Assembly: GCF_035938995.1 (NCBI RefSeq)
Contig: NZ_DASZGI010000122.1
Span: forward strand, 1-16,262
DNA: 16,262 nucleotides
From: DASZGI01 sp035938995
GTDB taxonomy: Bacteria > Actinomycetota > Actinomycetes > Streptomycetales > Catenulisporaceae
Reading direction: 5' to 3'
Shown here: one piece after another, positions 1 to 6,964 of the stretch
Layout: the number at the start of each line of letters is the position of its first letter
Position numbering within the stretch: position 1 is the first letter of the stretch
The notes under the pieces: generated by a model
The model's database searches: none
What the model was told of the DNA's origin: nothing
The model's input: the letters and a program-made list of their open reading frames with translations, nothing else
Program-made: the position numbers and the translations under genes

Positions 1-1343
1 TGGGACAAACTTCCTGGGTCGAACAGTACGAGGTGGGCGGGGCGCGCGCAACCGATATCGCCGCCGACATCGAGTCCGCGATCACCGCGGGGCGCCTGGC
101 CGCCGGCACCGCGCTGCCCACGGTGCGCGACCTCGCCGCCCAGCTCAGCGTCAATCCGAACACCGCCGCGAACGCCTATCGACTGCTGCGCGAGCGCGGC
201 ACGATCGAGACTCACGGCCGCAACGGCACGCGCATCCGCAACCGTCCCGCCACGAGCACGGCCGGACGCTCCCTCGTGCTTCCCACCGGAACCGTCGACC
301 TGTCCACGGGCCATCCCGATCCCGCGCTGCTCCCCCACCTTTACCCGCGCCCCGTCACCGATCCGGCCCGGTACGGCGATCCGGTCGTCGATCCCGGATT
401 GCTGCGGTGCGGGGAACGCCTGCTCGACCGGGACGGCGTCGACAGCACGCGTCTGCTGTGCACGTTCGGCGCGCTCGACGGCATCGATCGGGTGCTGACC
501 GCCCATCTGCGCCCCGGGGACGCGGTGGCGATGGAGGACCCGGGCTGGACCCAGCTGCTCGACCTGCTAGCCGCAGATCGGCTGACGACGCTGCCGGTGC
601 GCGTCGACGACGACGGTCCCGATCCAGCCGCCCTCGCTACGGCGCTGTCCGACGGCGCCCGCGCGTTCATCGTGACCACGCGGGCCCAGAACCCGTACGG
701 CTCAGCGATCACGGCGGAACGGGCCGCCGCTCTTCGCGCCGTGCTGACGGATCATCAGGACGTCGTGACCATCGACGACGATCACGGTGCCGATCTGGCA
801 GCCGCTGCGCCGCACCCGGTCGCCGGGGCCACGAGGTATTGGGCGTATCTGCGCAGCGCCTCCAAGGCGTACGGACCGGACTTGCGCATCGCGTTGATGG
901 CGGCCGACGAGACGACGCACGATCGGGTCGCCGGTCGGCTGCGTCACACTGCGCGGCACGTCAGCCGGATCATCCAGGGCACCTGGTCCGGCGCGCTCGC
1001 CGATCACGCGACGCAGCGTCTCATCCAGATGGCCGGGGAAAAGTACGACGAGCGGAGGGCGGCGCTGGTTGATGCCCTGGCGGCGCGGGGCGTTGAGGCG
1101 CACGGCCGCAGCGGGTTGAACGTGTGGGTGCCGGTCTCGGACGAGAGCGCGGCGCTCAGCGCGCTCATCGCACACGGATACGCCGCAGCGCCCGGCTCCT
1201 GGTTCCGGATTCGTTCGGGACCCGCGCTCCGGGTGACGACGGCAGCGCTCGATCCGCAAGACGCCCCGTGCGTCGCTGACGCCCTCGCGGAGGCGGCACG
1301 AGGTAGAAGGGAGCGGGCCGCGTCGGTGTCCGGGGCGGTGTAG
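1..1343 (+). CDS. MocR/PdxR-type GntR regulator with aminotransferase-like domain, 5' truncated by window edge
   Basis: This is a transcription factor with an N-terminal GntR winged helix and a C-terminal fold-type I aminotransferase domain that binds PLP as an effector rather than acting as an enzyme. Counting from the GTG at 33, the winged helix covers about residues 5-70 (LPTVRDLAAQLSVNPNTAANAYR). The aminotransferase part covers about 85-425 and contains NPYG (220-223), the DDD segment (248-250) and the PLP lysine in SASK (K278). The frame stays open from base 3 and encodes WVEQYEVGG before the GTG. That stretch matches the usual family N-terminus, and no ATG, GTG or TTG lies further upstream in frame within the window. 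The real start is therefore probably left of the window and the GTG at 33 internal. The target is unknown; relatives often control pyridoxal synthesis or transport, but no such gene is adjacent on this side. Confidence 0.9.
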   Translation, partial: GQTSWVEQYEVGGARATDIAADIESAITAGRLAAGTALPTVRDLAAQLSVNPNTAANAYRLLRERGTIETHGRNGTRIRNRPATSTAGRSLVLPTGTVDLSTGHPDPALLPHLYPRPVTDPARYGDPVVDPGLLRCGERLLDRDGVDSTRLLCTFGALDGIDRVLTAHLRPGDAVAMEDPGWTQLLDLLAADRLTTLPVRVDDDGPDPAALATALSDGARAFIVTTRAQNPYGSAITAERAAALRAVLTDHQDVVTIDDDHGADLAAAAPHPVAGATRYWAYLRSASKAYGPDLRIALMAADETTHDRVAGRLRHTARHVSRIIQGTWSGALADHATQRLIQMAGEKYDERRAALVDALAARGVEAHGRSGLNVWVPVSDESAALSALIAHGYAAAPGSWFRIRSGPALRVTTAALDPQDAPCVADALAEAARGRRERAASVSGAV

Positions 1344-1483
1344 ATCGAGCGCGACTGGCGGCGGAGGCGGCTCGAGGGAGACGCGAGCGGGCGTCAACGG
1401 TTTCTGGAGTGGCGTAGATCGGGCGAGGGTGGAGGCGGGTGAGATCGGGTGAGACCCGAACGAGGGCGAACGCTGAGGCGGGC

Positions 1484-2164
1484 TCAGACCTCGGCGGGAC
1501 GCTCGTTGTAAACGCCCGCGTACTCCTGGCCGGTCAGCTTCTGGATCTGGGCAACCACCTCGTCGGCGACGGCGCGCCGGGCTTTCGGGTTCTCGGCCAC
1601 CGCCTCGCCGACGAAGTTGAGTTTCGCCGCGTCGATCGGGTCGCCGAAGCGCACCGAGACCCGGACGATCTTCGGGACCTTCGCGCCCACGGGCAGCACT
1701 TCCCTCGTGCCGACGATGCCTACAGGCACGACCGGCGCTCCGGACTTCAGCGCGAGCCAGCCCACCCCGACCCTTCCCCGGTACAGCCGCCCGTCCAGCG
1801 AGCGCGTTCCCTCCGGGTAGATCGCGAACGCGCTGCCGGAACTAATCACCGCCAGCGCCTGGTCGAGCGAGTCCTGCGCTGCTCGATGCTCTCCGCGCCG
1901 CACCGCGATCGCGCCGATCGCGGTGAAGAACGCCTTCATCAGCCGGCCCTTGACGCCCGGGGTCTCGAAGTACTCTGCCTTCGCCAGGAACGAGACGCGA
2001 CGCGGCGCGACCATAGGGATCAGCAGCGAGTCCACGAAGGACAGGTGGTTGGACGCCAGGATCACCGGTCCGCGCGCCGGGATGTTCTCACGGCCTTCGA
2101 CCCGCGGCCGCCAGATCATCAGCGTGACCCGCGTCACCAGTGCCTTCACCACCACGTAGAACAC
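1484..2164 (-). CDS. plsC: 1-acyl-sn-glycerol-3-phosphate acyltransferase family protein (PlsC-like)
   Basis: This enzyme probably transfers a fatty acyl group from acyl-CoA or acyl-ACP to lysophosphatidic acid or a similar lysolipid at the membrane. From the GTG at 2164 (226 aa) the acyltransferase motifs are the HX4D box in NHLSFVD (H40, D45), a GAIAVRRG segment, PEGTRS (117-122) and a VPVGIVGTRE segment. The N-terminus FYVVVKALVTRVTLMIW is hydrophobic, as usual in the family. I chose 2164 because AGAGAGG lies 6 nt upstream and homologues normally begin here. An in-frame GTG at 2248 would add 28 Arg-rich residues; its AAGGAG lies only 2 nt away, so it is less likely but possible. The gene diverges from the methyltransferase gene. 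Nothing adjacent identifies the substrate, and related acyltransferases act on other lipids. Confidence 0.92.
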   Translation of the reverse strand: MFYVVVKALVTRVTLMIWRPRVEGRENIPARGPVILASNHLSFVDSLLIPMVAPRRVSFLAKAEYFETPGVKGRLMKAFFTAIGAIAVRRGEHRAAQDSLDQALAVISSGSAFAIYPEGTRSLDGRLYRGRVGVGWLALKSGAPVVPVGIVGTREVLPVGAKVPKIVRVSVRFGDPIDAAKLNFVGEAVAENPKARRAVADEVVAQIQKLTGQEYAGVYNERPAEV

Positions 2165-2313
2165 GCCACGCCTCTCTTGCAGCTGACCGGCGACCGGCGC
2201 CCGGCGCCGCGAAACGACGGCCGGACCGATTAGAGAGGATAGGGCCACTTCTCCTTCGAGTGACAGCCAGCGGACTCGGCTCTTTTGGGCCGCGAAAGGG
2301 GTAAGAGCGCGGC
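2165..2313. promoter_or_regulatory. Divergent intergenic region between plsC-like and methyltransferase genes
   Basis: These 149 bases separate two divergently oriented genes and should hold both promoters. On the minus strand TATCCT and TAATCG (about 2222-2240) are -10-like, but neither has a convincing -35 partner. On the plus strand a purine-rich stretch, AAAGGGGTAAGAG (about 2295-2307), could act as a ribosome site for the methyltransferase. If plsC actually starts at 2248, the shared region shrinks to about 65 bases. Confidence 0.35.
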
Positions 2314-3129
2314 TTGACTGGCGCTATGCCTGCATTCGACTCGGCCTGCCAGTCCGGGGTCTTGCGCGAGCCGCCACCGCCCGCCGTCGACGGACGGACG
2401 GGCACCCGGTGGACCGATCCGCGCATAGCCGCCGCGTACGCGATGCGGGACACCGCCTTCGACCGCGAGGTGGCGTGGCCCGCGCTCGCCGCTGCTGTCT
2501 GCCCTCCCGAGCCTCGGCGCGCGCCCGGCCGCCCGGACGGCGAGGTGCTCGACCTCGGATGCGGACTCGGCGGCCTCGGACACCAGCTGGCGAGCGAGCA
2601 CTGGCTGCGCATCCACGCCGTGGACGTCTCCCCCGCGATGCACCGCCTCGGCGCGCAGCGGTACCGCGACGCCTGGCTCCTGCGGTCGCTGCCGGACTCG
2701 CGCGGGCGGCTGCACCTGCGGCGCGGGCAGTGCACCGGAGCGGTCGTGCAGCTTCTGCTGGTCCACCTCCCGCACCCGCGCGACCTCGTCGCCGCACTGG
2801 GCGAGGCGCGTCGCATCCTGAGGCCGGGGGCGCCGCTCGCCGCCGTGGAACCGGGGCCGGGGACGTACGGCGGTCTGGCCGGGGCGGTGCAGTGGGGTGA
2901 GCCGCGAGACGCCGCTGGGTCCGCACCGGCGGACGGGGTGCCCTACGTGGCGCACTATCGACTCATGGACGGCTCGACCCTGCCCACGACCGCCTGGCAC
3001 CACGCGCCCGACATCATCGCGGACTGCCTGCACGCGGCCGACTTCCGGCTCGACGAGATCAGACCCCTGTCGGCACCTTTCGCGGGCGAGAACGCGTGCC
3101 TATGGCTGTTCCGGGCCACGGCGGTGTGA
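2314..3129 (+). CDS. SAM-dependent class I methyltransferase
   Basis: This is a soluble methyltransferase of unknown substrate, 271 aa from the TTG at 2314 or 267 aa from the ATG at 2326. The Rossmann-fold core is clear: motif I is VLDLGCGLGG (78-87), and the acidic residue after strand 2 lies in HAVDVSPAM (D104), which should contact the SAM ribose. RRILRPGAPLAAVEPGPG (about 167-184) is the post-motif III strand typical of UbiE/COQ5-like and Methyltransf_11 proteins. The C-terminal half contains a YRLMDGST...WHHAPD segment that may form the substrate lid. AAGAG lies 6 nt before the TTG, while the ATG has no close ribosome site, so I kept the TTG with low certainty. It is convergent with the downstream MerR gene, and no biosynthetic cluster around it points to a substrate. 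Confidence 0.8.
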   Translation: MTGAMPAFDSACQSGVLREPPPPAVDGRTGTRWTDPRIAAAYAMRDTAFDREVAWPALAAAVCPPEPRRAPGRPDGEVLDLGCGLGGLGHQLASEHWLRIHAVDVSPAMHRLGAQRYRDAWLLRSLPDSRGRLHLRRGQCTGAVVQLLLVHLPHPRDLVAALGEARRILRPGAPLAAVEPGPGTYGGLAGAVQWGEPRDAAGSAPADGVPYVAHYRLMDGSTLPTTAWHHAPDIIADCLHAADFRLDEIRPLSAPFAGENACLWLFRATAV

Positions 3130-3368
3130 CGCGGCGTCTCAGCCGAGGACTTGGTAGGCGAGGCGAAGGCGGCTCCGGGTCAGCCAGGCGCCGCGCTGTC
3201 GTCTCAGAGTCGTGCTCCGCCCCGTCCTGCGCCACGCGTACCCCGCCCCCGTCGCTCGCTCACACCAGCTACCGCCCCGCACGCACACGCGGGACATCGG
3301 GCAAGACTTTGGACCCAAGGGCTTCGGTTGCGGCGGCTCCGGTTGCATGGTCCGCGGCCGTGTGCCGG

Positions 3369-3929
3369 TCAGACGGCGCGTGAGCGGCGGCGCAGCGCCA
3401 GTTCGTCCACCGCGCCGGTGCCGAGCGGTGCGGCGGCCGGTGCGGCGCTGCCATCCGCGGCGGCGGGCTCTCCAGGCAGCCGGCTGAGCACTTCCTCGAT
3501 CTCGCGCCACACGGCGCCGACCGAGATGCCGAACACCCCCTGCCCGGCGTGCACGAGTTCGACGACCTCTTCGGAAGAGGTGCACTCGTAGACCGTCGCG
3601 CCGTCGCTCATCAGGGTGATCCCGGCGAGCTCCGCGCTGCTGCGCGCGCTGACGTGGGCGACGGCGGCGCGGATGTTGTGCAGCGACACCCCGGTGTCCA
3701 GCAGGCGCTTGACGATCTTGAGGATGATGATGTCGCGGAAGTTGTAGAGCCGCCCGGCGCCCGAGCCGGCGGTCGGCGTGAGCGAGGGTCCGACCAGGCC
3801 GGTGCGGGCCCAGTAGTCCAGCTGGCGGTAGGTGATCCCGGCCGCGGCGCAGGCGACCGTGCCGCGATAGCCGTATGTGTCGAACGGGTCGGGGACAGCG
3901 TCCCGCGACTGGGTGGTAACCGCGCTCAC
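3369..3929 (-). CDS. MerR-family regulator, second MerR of the gcvH-garA-ftsR block (Rv1830/ResR-like)
   Basis: This DNA-binding regulator has 186 aa. The winged helix-turn-helix spans about 20-66: YRGTVACAAAGITYRQLDYW holds the first helices, and GSGAGRLYNFRDI is the wing. A helical stretch (68-95) probably dimerises, and the C-terminal part (about 103-150) resembles the mycobacterial protein. An Ala/Pro-rich tail follows. The GTG at 3929 is preceded by GGAGGT with 4 nt between, an excellent ribosome site. An open frame extends upstream to 4217, but that extension is Arg/Gly-rich with no domain signal and is probably not translated. In mycobacteria the homologue (Rv1830, ResR/McdR) is linked to cell division and recovery from drug stress; the same role here is inferred from family and gene order. 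It lies 456 nt after the nuclease gene, so it may have its own promoter. Confidence 0.92.
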   Translation of the reverse strand: MSAVTTQSRDAVPDPFDTYGYRGTVACAAAGITYRQLDYWARTGLVGPSLTPTAGSGAGRLYNFRDIIILKIVKRLLDTGVSLHNIRAAVAHVSARSSAELAGITLMSDGATVYECTSSEEVVELVHAGQGVFGISVGAVWREIEEVLSRLPGEPAAADGSAAPAAAPLGTGAVDELALRRRSRAV

Positions 3930-3933
3930 GCCG

Positions 3934-3939
3934 ACCTCC
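3934..3939 (-). promoter_or_regulatory. Ribosome binding site that fixes the MerR start at 3929
   Basis: On the minus strand GGAGGT lies 4 nt before the GTG at 3929. It is the strongest Shine-Dalgarno match in the region and argues against the longer open frame that runs back to 4217. Confidence 0.8.
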
Positions 3940-4385
3940 GTTCCGCAACGATGCGTACCCGACCGGTCCCGCCACCCCTCGGTGGCCGTGAACCCTCCCC
4001 GAACTGTTCTTCCCATCCGCCCCCGGCCCGGCAAACCCTCCGAACCGGTGACCCGTCCCGCTCCTGACGAAATGACCGCGCACACGTCACCCACCAGGCT
4101 CTGCCGACCGTACGCAGTCGCCCTCCCGGCGTCAACGACCTTTGCGCCCGCCACGCCGAGGGCTGTCACGGCTCTTTCACTACCCCGCGCCGACCTGCGG
4201 TTCCACCCCCGCGCCACGCTGCGCGGGGACCGTCGGACGGTGCTGCCGCTGATGGGCGCGGCGTGTCGGGAGCCTGCGTGTCAAAAGCAGAACACGCCGC
4301 ACTACAGGATCAATTGAACCCTGCGCCGCCCGCACCGGCGCACGACCGGCGCGCGTGGAGCCGTGCCGGGCAACGGTCCAATCTA
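3940..4385. other. Long noncoding gap between nuclease and MerR genes
   Basis: About 450 bases lie between two same-strand genes, which is wide for this block. I found no tRNA and no credible coding sequence; the frames through it give Arg/Gly/Pro-rich peptides without domains. The notable structure is a perfect 9-bp inverted repeat with an extra copy of its core (4258-4300). A promoter for the downstream MerR gene is expected here, but I could not locate a good -35/-10 pair. A TTGACA (minus strand, 4284-4279) has no -10 at the right distance. Confidence 0.5.
4258..4300. repeat. 9-bp inverted repeat with three GCGTGT-type half sites
   Basis: GCGGCGTGT (4258-4266) and ACACGCCGC (4292-4300) are perfect inverse complements separated by 25 nt. 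A further GCGTGTC lies at 4276, so GCGTGTC occurs twice in direct orientation 15 nt apart (4261 and 4276), and its complement occurs once at 4292-4297. On the minus strand this could fold as a terminator after the nuclease gene, although no U-tract follows. It could also be an operator for the downstream MerR gene. Confidence 0.5.
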
Positions 4386-4850
4386 TCAGGCCTCGAAATC
4401 CTCCGGCGAGATCTGGTCCAGGAACTCGCGGAAGCGTTCGACCTCGTCCTCCTGGTCGTCCGGAAGCAGGATGCCGGCCTCGGCCAGCACCTCCTCGGCG
4501 GCGAAGATCTTCGCACCGCAGCGCAGCGCCAGGGCGATGCCGTCGGAGGGCCGGGCGGAGACGGTGATCCCGCCGTCGAACACCATCTCGGCGAAGAACG
4601 TGCCGCCGCGCAGCGAGGTGATGCGCAGAGCCGTCAACCTGCGTCCGAGCGCCTTGAGGGTGTCCCGGAACAGGTCGTGCGTCAGCGGCCGAGGCGGCGC
4701 GGCGCCCTCGAGCGCGGCCGCGATCGCGCTCGCCTCCCCCTGGCCGATCCAAATCGGCAGGAAGCGCTCCCCCGAGCTCTCCCGGAGCAGCACGATCGGC
4801 AGATTGGACGGCAGTTCGACGCGAACGCCGACAACGTCGAGTTCGTTCAC
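4386..4850 (-). CDS. Bifunctional nuclease family protein (DUF151/BFN)
   Basis: This is a 154-aa protein of the DUF151/BFN family, a fold first linked to a plant nuclease. The bacterial role is uncertain; Rv1829 is the mycobacterial counterpart in the same gene order. The conserved N-terminus NELDVVGVRVELPSN is followed by an IWIGQGEASAIA segment, RPLTHDLF, a strand-rich FFAEMVF region and SARPSDGIALALR, the most conserved motif. An acidic tail (DDQEDEVERF) closes the protein. I chose the GTG at 4850: AGGGTG lies 6 nt upstream and homologues start at this NEL. In-frame GTGs at 4859 and 4883 are less likely. TAGGGT followed by 7 nt and GTG also matches the actinobacterial leaderless pattern, so the transcript may begin at the start codon. 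Confidence 0.94.
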   Translation of the reverse strand: MNELDVVGVRVELPSNLPIVLLRESSGERFLPIWIGQGEASAIAAALEGAAPPRPLTHDLFRDTLKALGRRLTALRITSLRGGTFFAEMVFDGGITVSARPSDGIALALRCGAKIFAAEEVLAEAGILLPDDQEDEVERFREFLDQISPEDFEA

Positions 4851-4983
4851 GATAGACACCCTAGCGCGCGCTGGGGCGCACACCTCGCCCAGGGACCGAG
4901 GATTCGCCCATGCGCACGCACCGCCGCGCCGTTCGCGCGAATCAGCCCCGCGGTGCCGGTCAGATTCAAAGCGCAGACAAGGC

Positions 4984-5991
4984 TTAGGCGCGCAAAAGGG
5001 CAGCCCGCACCAGCGCCGCGTGCAGCCGCACGGCAGCAGCCGCCGCCTCTGCCGACCGCCCCGGGGCGGCCAGCGCGGACCGCTCGCGGCGGGCCGGGTC
5101 GCGGTTCGTGCCCGCCGCCGCGGCAGCGGTCACCAGTTCGGCCACCCGGGCCGCGGAGATCGCCACCACGCGCAGATGCCGCGGTTCGACGCCGAACTGG
5201 GCCAGTTCCGCCGACGCCCGCGCGACCAGCAGTTCCGCGCCGCCGACCGGCTCGCCGTCGGGCAGCAGGCCGAACTCGACCAGGCCGTCGACCCATGCCC
5301 GCTCGGCGCGCGCCGCCGTGGCCAACTGGTCCCGGGTCAGCGCGACCTCGCCGAGGTCGGGGGCGAAGAACTCGGCCTCCGGCCAGCGGCGCTCAGCCCG
5401 GCGGGAGGCCGCGGTGGGCATCGAGCCGATGGCCGTCGGCGCAGCGTTTGAGGATGCGGCGTTCAAAGATGCGGCGTCCATCGACGCGGCGTTCACGGGC
5501 ACCGCGTCCGCGGCGTCCGACCTGCTCGCCCGACCGCTCCCCGACGGCGCGGTCAGCACCGGCGCGGTCGCGAGCCCGGCCAGGTCGGTCGACCCGGCGT
5601 CGGCAGGCCGCTGAGAACCCCCGGATCGCGCGCCCGCCGGCACAGCCCCGGCCCGCGCCGAGGACGGCGCACGTGAGGACGGGAGCCGAGCGGTCGTGGC
5701 CGTGCGCCCCGAGACAGCCTGCGCCGACTTCGACCGCCCGACAGGGGTCGCCGGCTCCTCCACTGAGACGGCCGGATCCGGCCAGAGCGGGTCCTGGATG
5801 CCCGAGAGCACCGCCCGGAGCCGCTCCAGATCCTCCGGGCCGTAGCGCCGGTATCCGGCGGACGTGCGGACCGGATCGACCAGCCCCTGCGCCTCAAACC
5901 TGCGCAGCGCCGACACCGTCAAGCCGGGGAACTCCACCGCCAGGAGCGCGGCCGCCTCACCGATCGTCAGCCCTCGCACGCCGCCAGCCAT
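4984..5991 (-). CDS. ftsR: MerR-family regulator FtsR-like, with long low-complexity linker
   Basis: This is a 335-aa regulator matching the FtsR/Rv1828 family at both ends. The N-terminal helix-turn-helix (6-60) includes LTIGEAAALL, FPGLTVSALRRFEAQGLV and the wing SAGYRRYGPEDLERLR. The C-terminal effector-like domain (about 205-335) includes LTRDQLATAA, GLVEFGLLP, ELAQFGVEPRHLR, NRDPARRE and VRLHAALVRA. Between them is a disordered stretch of roughly 130 residues rich in Ala, Ser, Pro and Arg. It contains four pentapeptide units (VNAAS, MDAAS, LNAAS, SNAAP; 166-185). Rv1828 is about 247 aa, so the added length is in this linker; the helix that normally follows the wing is also poorly conserved. 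In Corynebacterium FtsR activates ftsZ; the same role is inferred. The ATG at 5991 has GGAG 5 nt upstream. It is followed by the BFN gene 133 nt downstream. Confidence 0.9.
   Translation of the reverse strand: MAGGVRGLTIGEAAALLAVEFPGLTVSALRRFEAQGLVDPVRTSAGYRRYGPEDLERLRAVLSGIQDPLWPDPAVSVEEPATPVGRSKSAQAVSGRTATTARLPSSRAPSSARAGAVPAGARSGGSQRPADAGSTDLAGLATAPVLTAPSGSGRASRSDAADAVPVNAASMDAASLNAASSNAAPTAIGSMPTAASRRAERRWPEAEFFAPDLGEVALTRDQLATAARAERAWVDGLVEFGLLPDGEPVGGAELLVARASAELAQFGVEPRHLRVVAISAARVAELVTAAAAAGTNRDPARRERSALAAPGRSAEAAAAAVRLHAALVRAALLRA
5441..5500 (-). repeat. Four tandem 15-bp units inside ftsR linker
   Basis: Four consecutive degenerate 15-bp units (5441-5455, 5456-5470, 5471-5485, 5486-5500) share GCGGCGTYC-like cores on the plus strand. 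On the coding strand they encode pentapeptides of the form xNAAS or xDAAS. The unit length keeps frame, so copy number can vary without disrupting the protein. Confidence 0.8.
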
Positions 5992-6100
5992 GGTGTCTCC
6001 GACTCCTCGGGTGAGTGTCCGTGTCCCCAGCCCTGGCCCGAAACCTCAAGGACCGCCGCCCGCCGCGCCCGACGACGGCTGCCCGCGCCCGCCTGCGGCG

Positions 6101-6937
6101 TCAGCCGCGCCCGGTGAGGAACACCAGGCGGTACTTGCCGATCTGGACCTCGTCGCCGTCCGCGAGCAGGACCTCCTCGATCCGCTCCCGGTTCACGTAC
6201 GTTCCGTTGAGCGAGCCTACGTCACGCACCAGGTAACCCTGGGCCGCGCGGGTGAACTCGGCGTGGCGGCGGGAGACCGTCACGTCGTCGAGGAAGATGT
6301 CGCTGTCCGGCGCCCGCCCGGCAGAGGTCACGTCGGCGTCCAGGAGGAACCGGCTGCCCGCGTTCGGTCCGCGCTGCACCACCAGCAGCGCGTTGCTCTC
6401 GGCCAGCGTCTCGGTGGCCGAGGCGTAGGGGCTGACGATCTCGCCGGTGTCGCCCTGTTCGCCTAAGCCCAGCGCGCCCAGCGCGATCGTGGAGGTCACC
6501 TCGGTCGGCCGCTCGCCGGCCACCAGGGGGTTGCCGCAGTTGGAGCAGAAACGGCTGCCCTCGGAGTTGGCGTGCCCACAATGGACGCACAACACCATCG
6601 ATCCGACCTCCCGCCGCGGCTCCGGCGCGGCCTCTCGTTCCTGGGTGGGAAAGCCGCCCACGCGGGCCGGCTGTACCTCTTCTTCCTGTTCCCAAGTTGT
6701 CTCAGCGCCCGGCGACGACGCATCGAAACCTAGGCCGCCGCCCCGCTCCGGGTCAACCGACCCGCCGGTCGGGGCGCGTCGGCCCGGTGCCGTCGCGCCG
6801 CGGTCCAGGCCGTTCCACTCGATCCCGGGCCGGGGCCCGGAGACGGCCGCGGACCGCTCGACGGGAGGTATCAGCGCCTTCCCGTCGGGCAGACTTTGGC
6901 CGCCCCGGCGGTGGCCGAATCGCCCGAACAGCGCCAC
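6101..6937 (-). CDS. garA: FHA-domain protein with zinc ribbon (GarA/FhaA-type signalling protein)
   Basis: This 278-aa cytosolic signalling protein belongs to the GarA family, which in its unphosphorylated form binds and tunes 2-oxoglutarate dehydrogenase and glutamate dehydrogenase. A long disordered N-terminus (1-112) precedes a zinc ribbon (C117, C120, C131, C134; CVHC and CSNC). A phosphorylation-loop segment, PTEVTST (144-150), is followed by the FHA domain (about 183-275). Its phosphopeptide-binding residues lie in GR (207-208), SRRH (222-225) and GSLNGTYVN (241-249). The ribbon plus FHA layout is that of Streptomyces-type members; mycobacterial GarA is shorter and lacks the ribbon. 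The usual ETTS phosphosite reads EVTS here. The GTG at 6937 has GGGAG 5 nt upstream. The stop of gcvH is 27 nt before this start, which supports co-transcription. Confidence 0.93.
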   Translation of the reverse strand: MALFGRFGHRRGGQSLPDGKALIPPVERSAAVSGPRPGIEWNGLDRGATAPGRRAPTGGSVDPERGGGLGFDASSPGAETTWEQEEEVQPARVGGFPTQEREAAPEPRREVGSMVLCVHCGHANSEGSRFCSNCGNPLVAGERPTEVTSTIALGALGLGEQGDTGEIVSPYASATETLAESNALLVVQRGPNAGSRFLLDADVTSAGRAPDSDIFLDDVTVSRRHAEFTRAAQGYLVRDVGSLNGTYVNRERIEEVLLADGDEVQIGKYRLVFLTGRG

Positions 6938-6964
6938 TGACTCTCCCGTCGCCTCTGGTCCGCG

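Noticed and set aside
1344..1483. Repeated GTAGATCG words after the MocR-type gene (about 1339 and 1412) as a possible repeat or CRISPR-like element
   Set aside because: Only two short imperfect copies, with no regular spacing or conserved longer unit; likely chance in GC-rich DNA.
3930..4217. 96-residue N-terminal extension of the second MerR protein
   Set aside because: It is Arg/Gly-rich with no domain, and the GGAGGT ribosome site points to the GTG at 3929.
4279..4284. Perfect TTGACA on the minus strand in the gap before the second MarR-independent MerR gene
   Set aside because: The base run 17 nt downstream is CGCGCC, with no -10 resemblance. It is better explained as part of the repeated GCGTGTC element.
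4263..6014. 583-codon plus-strand open frame over the nuclease and ftsR genes
   Set aside because: It is Pro/Arg-rich without any fold. The minus-strand genes there have clear family motifs and ribosome sites.
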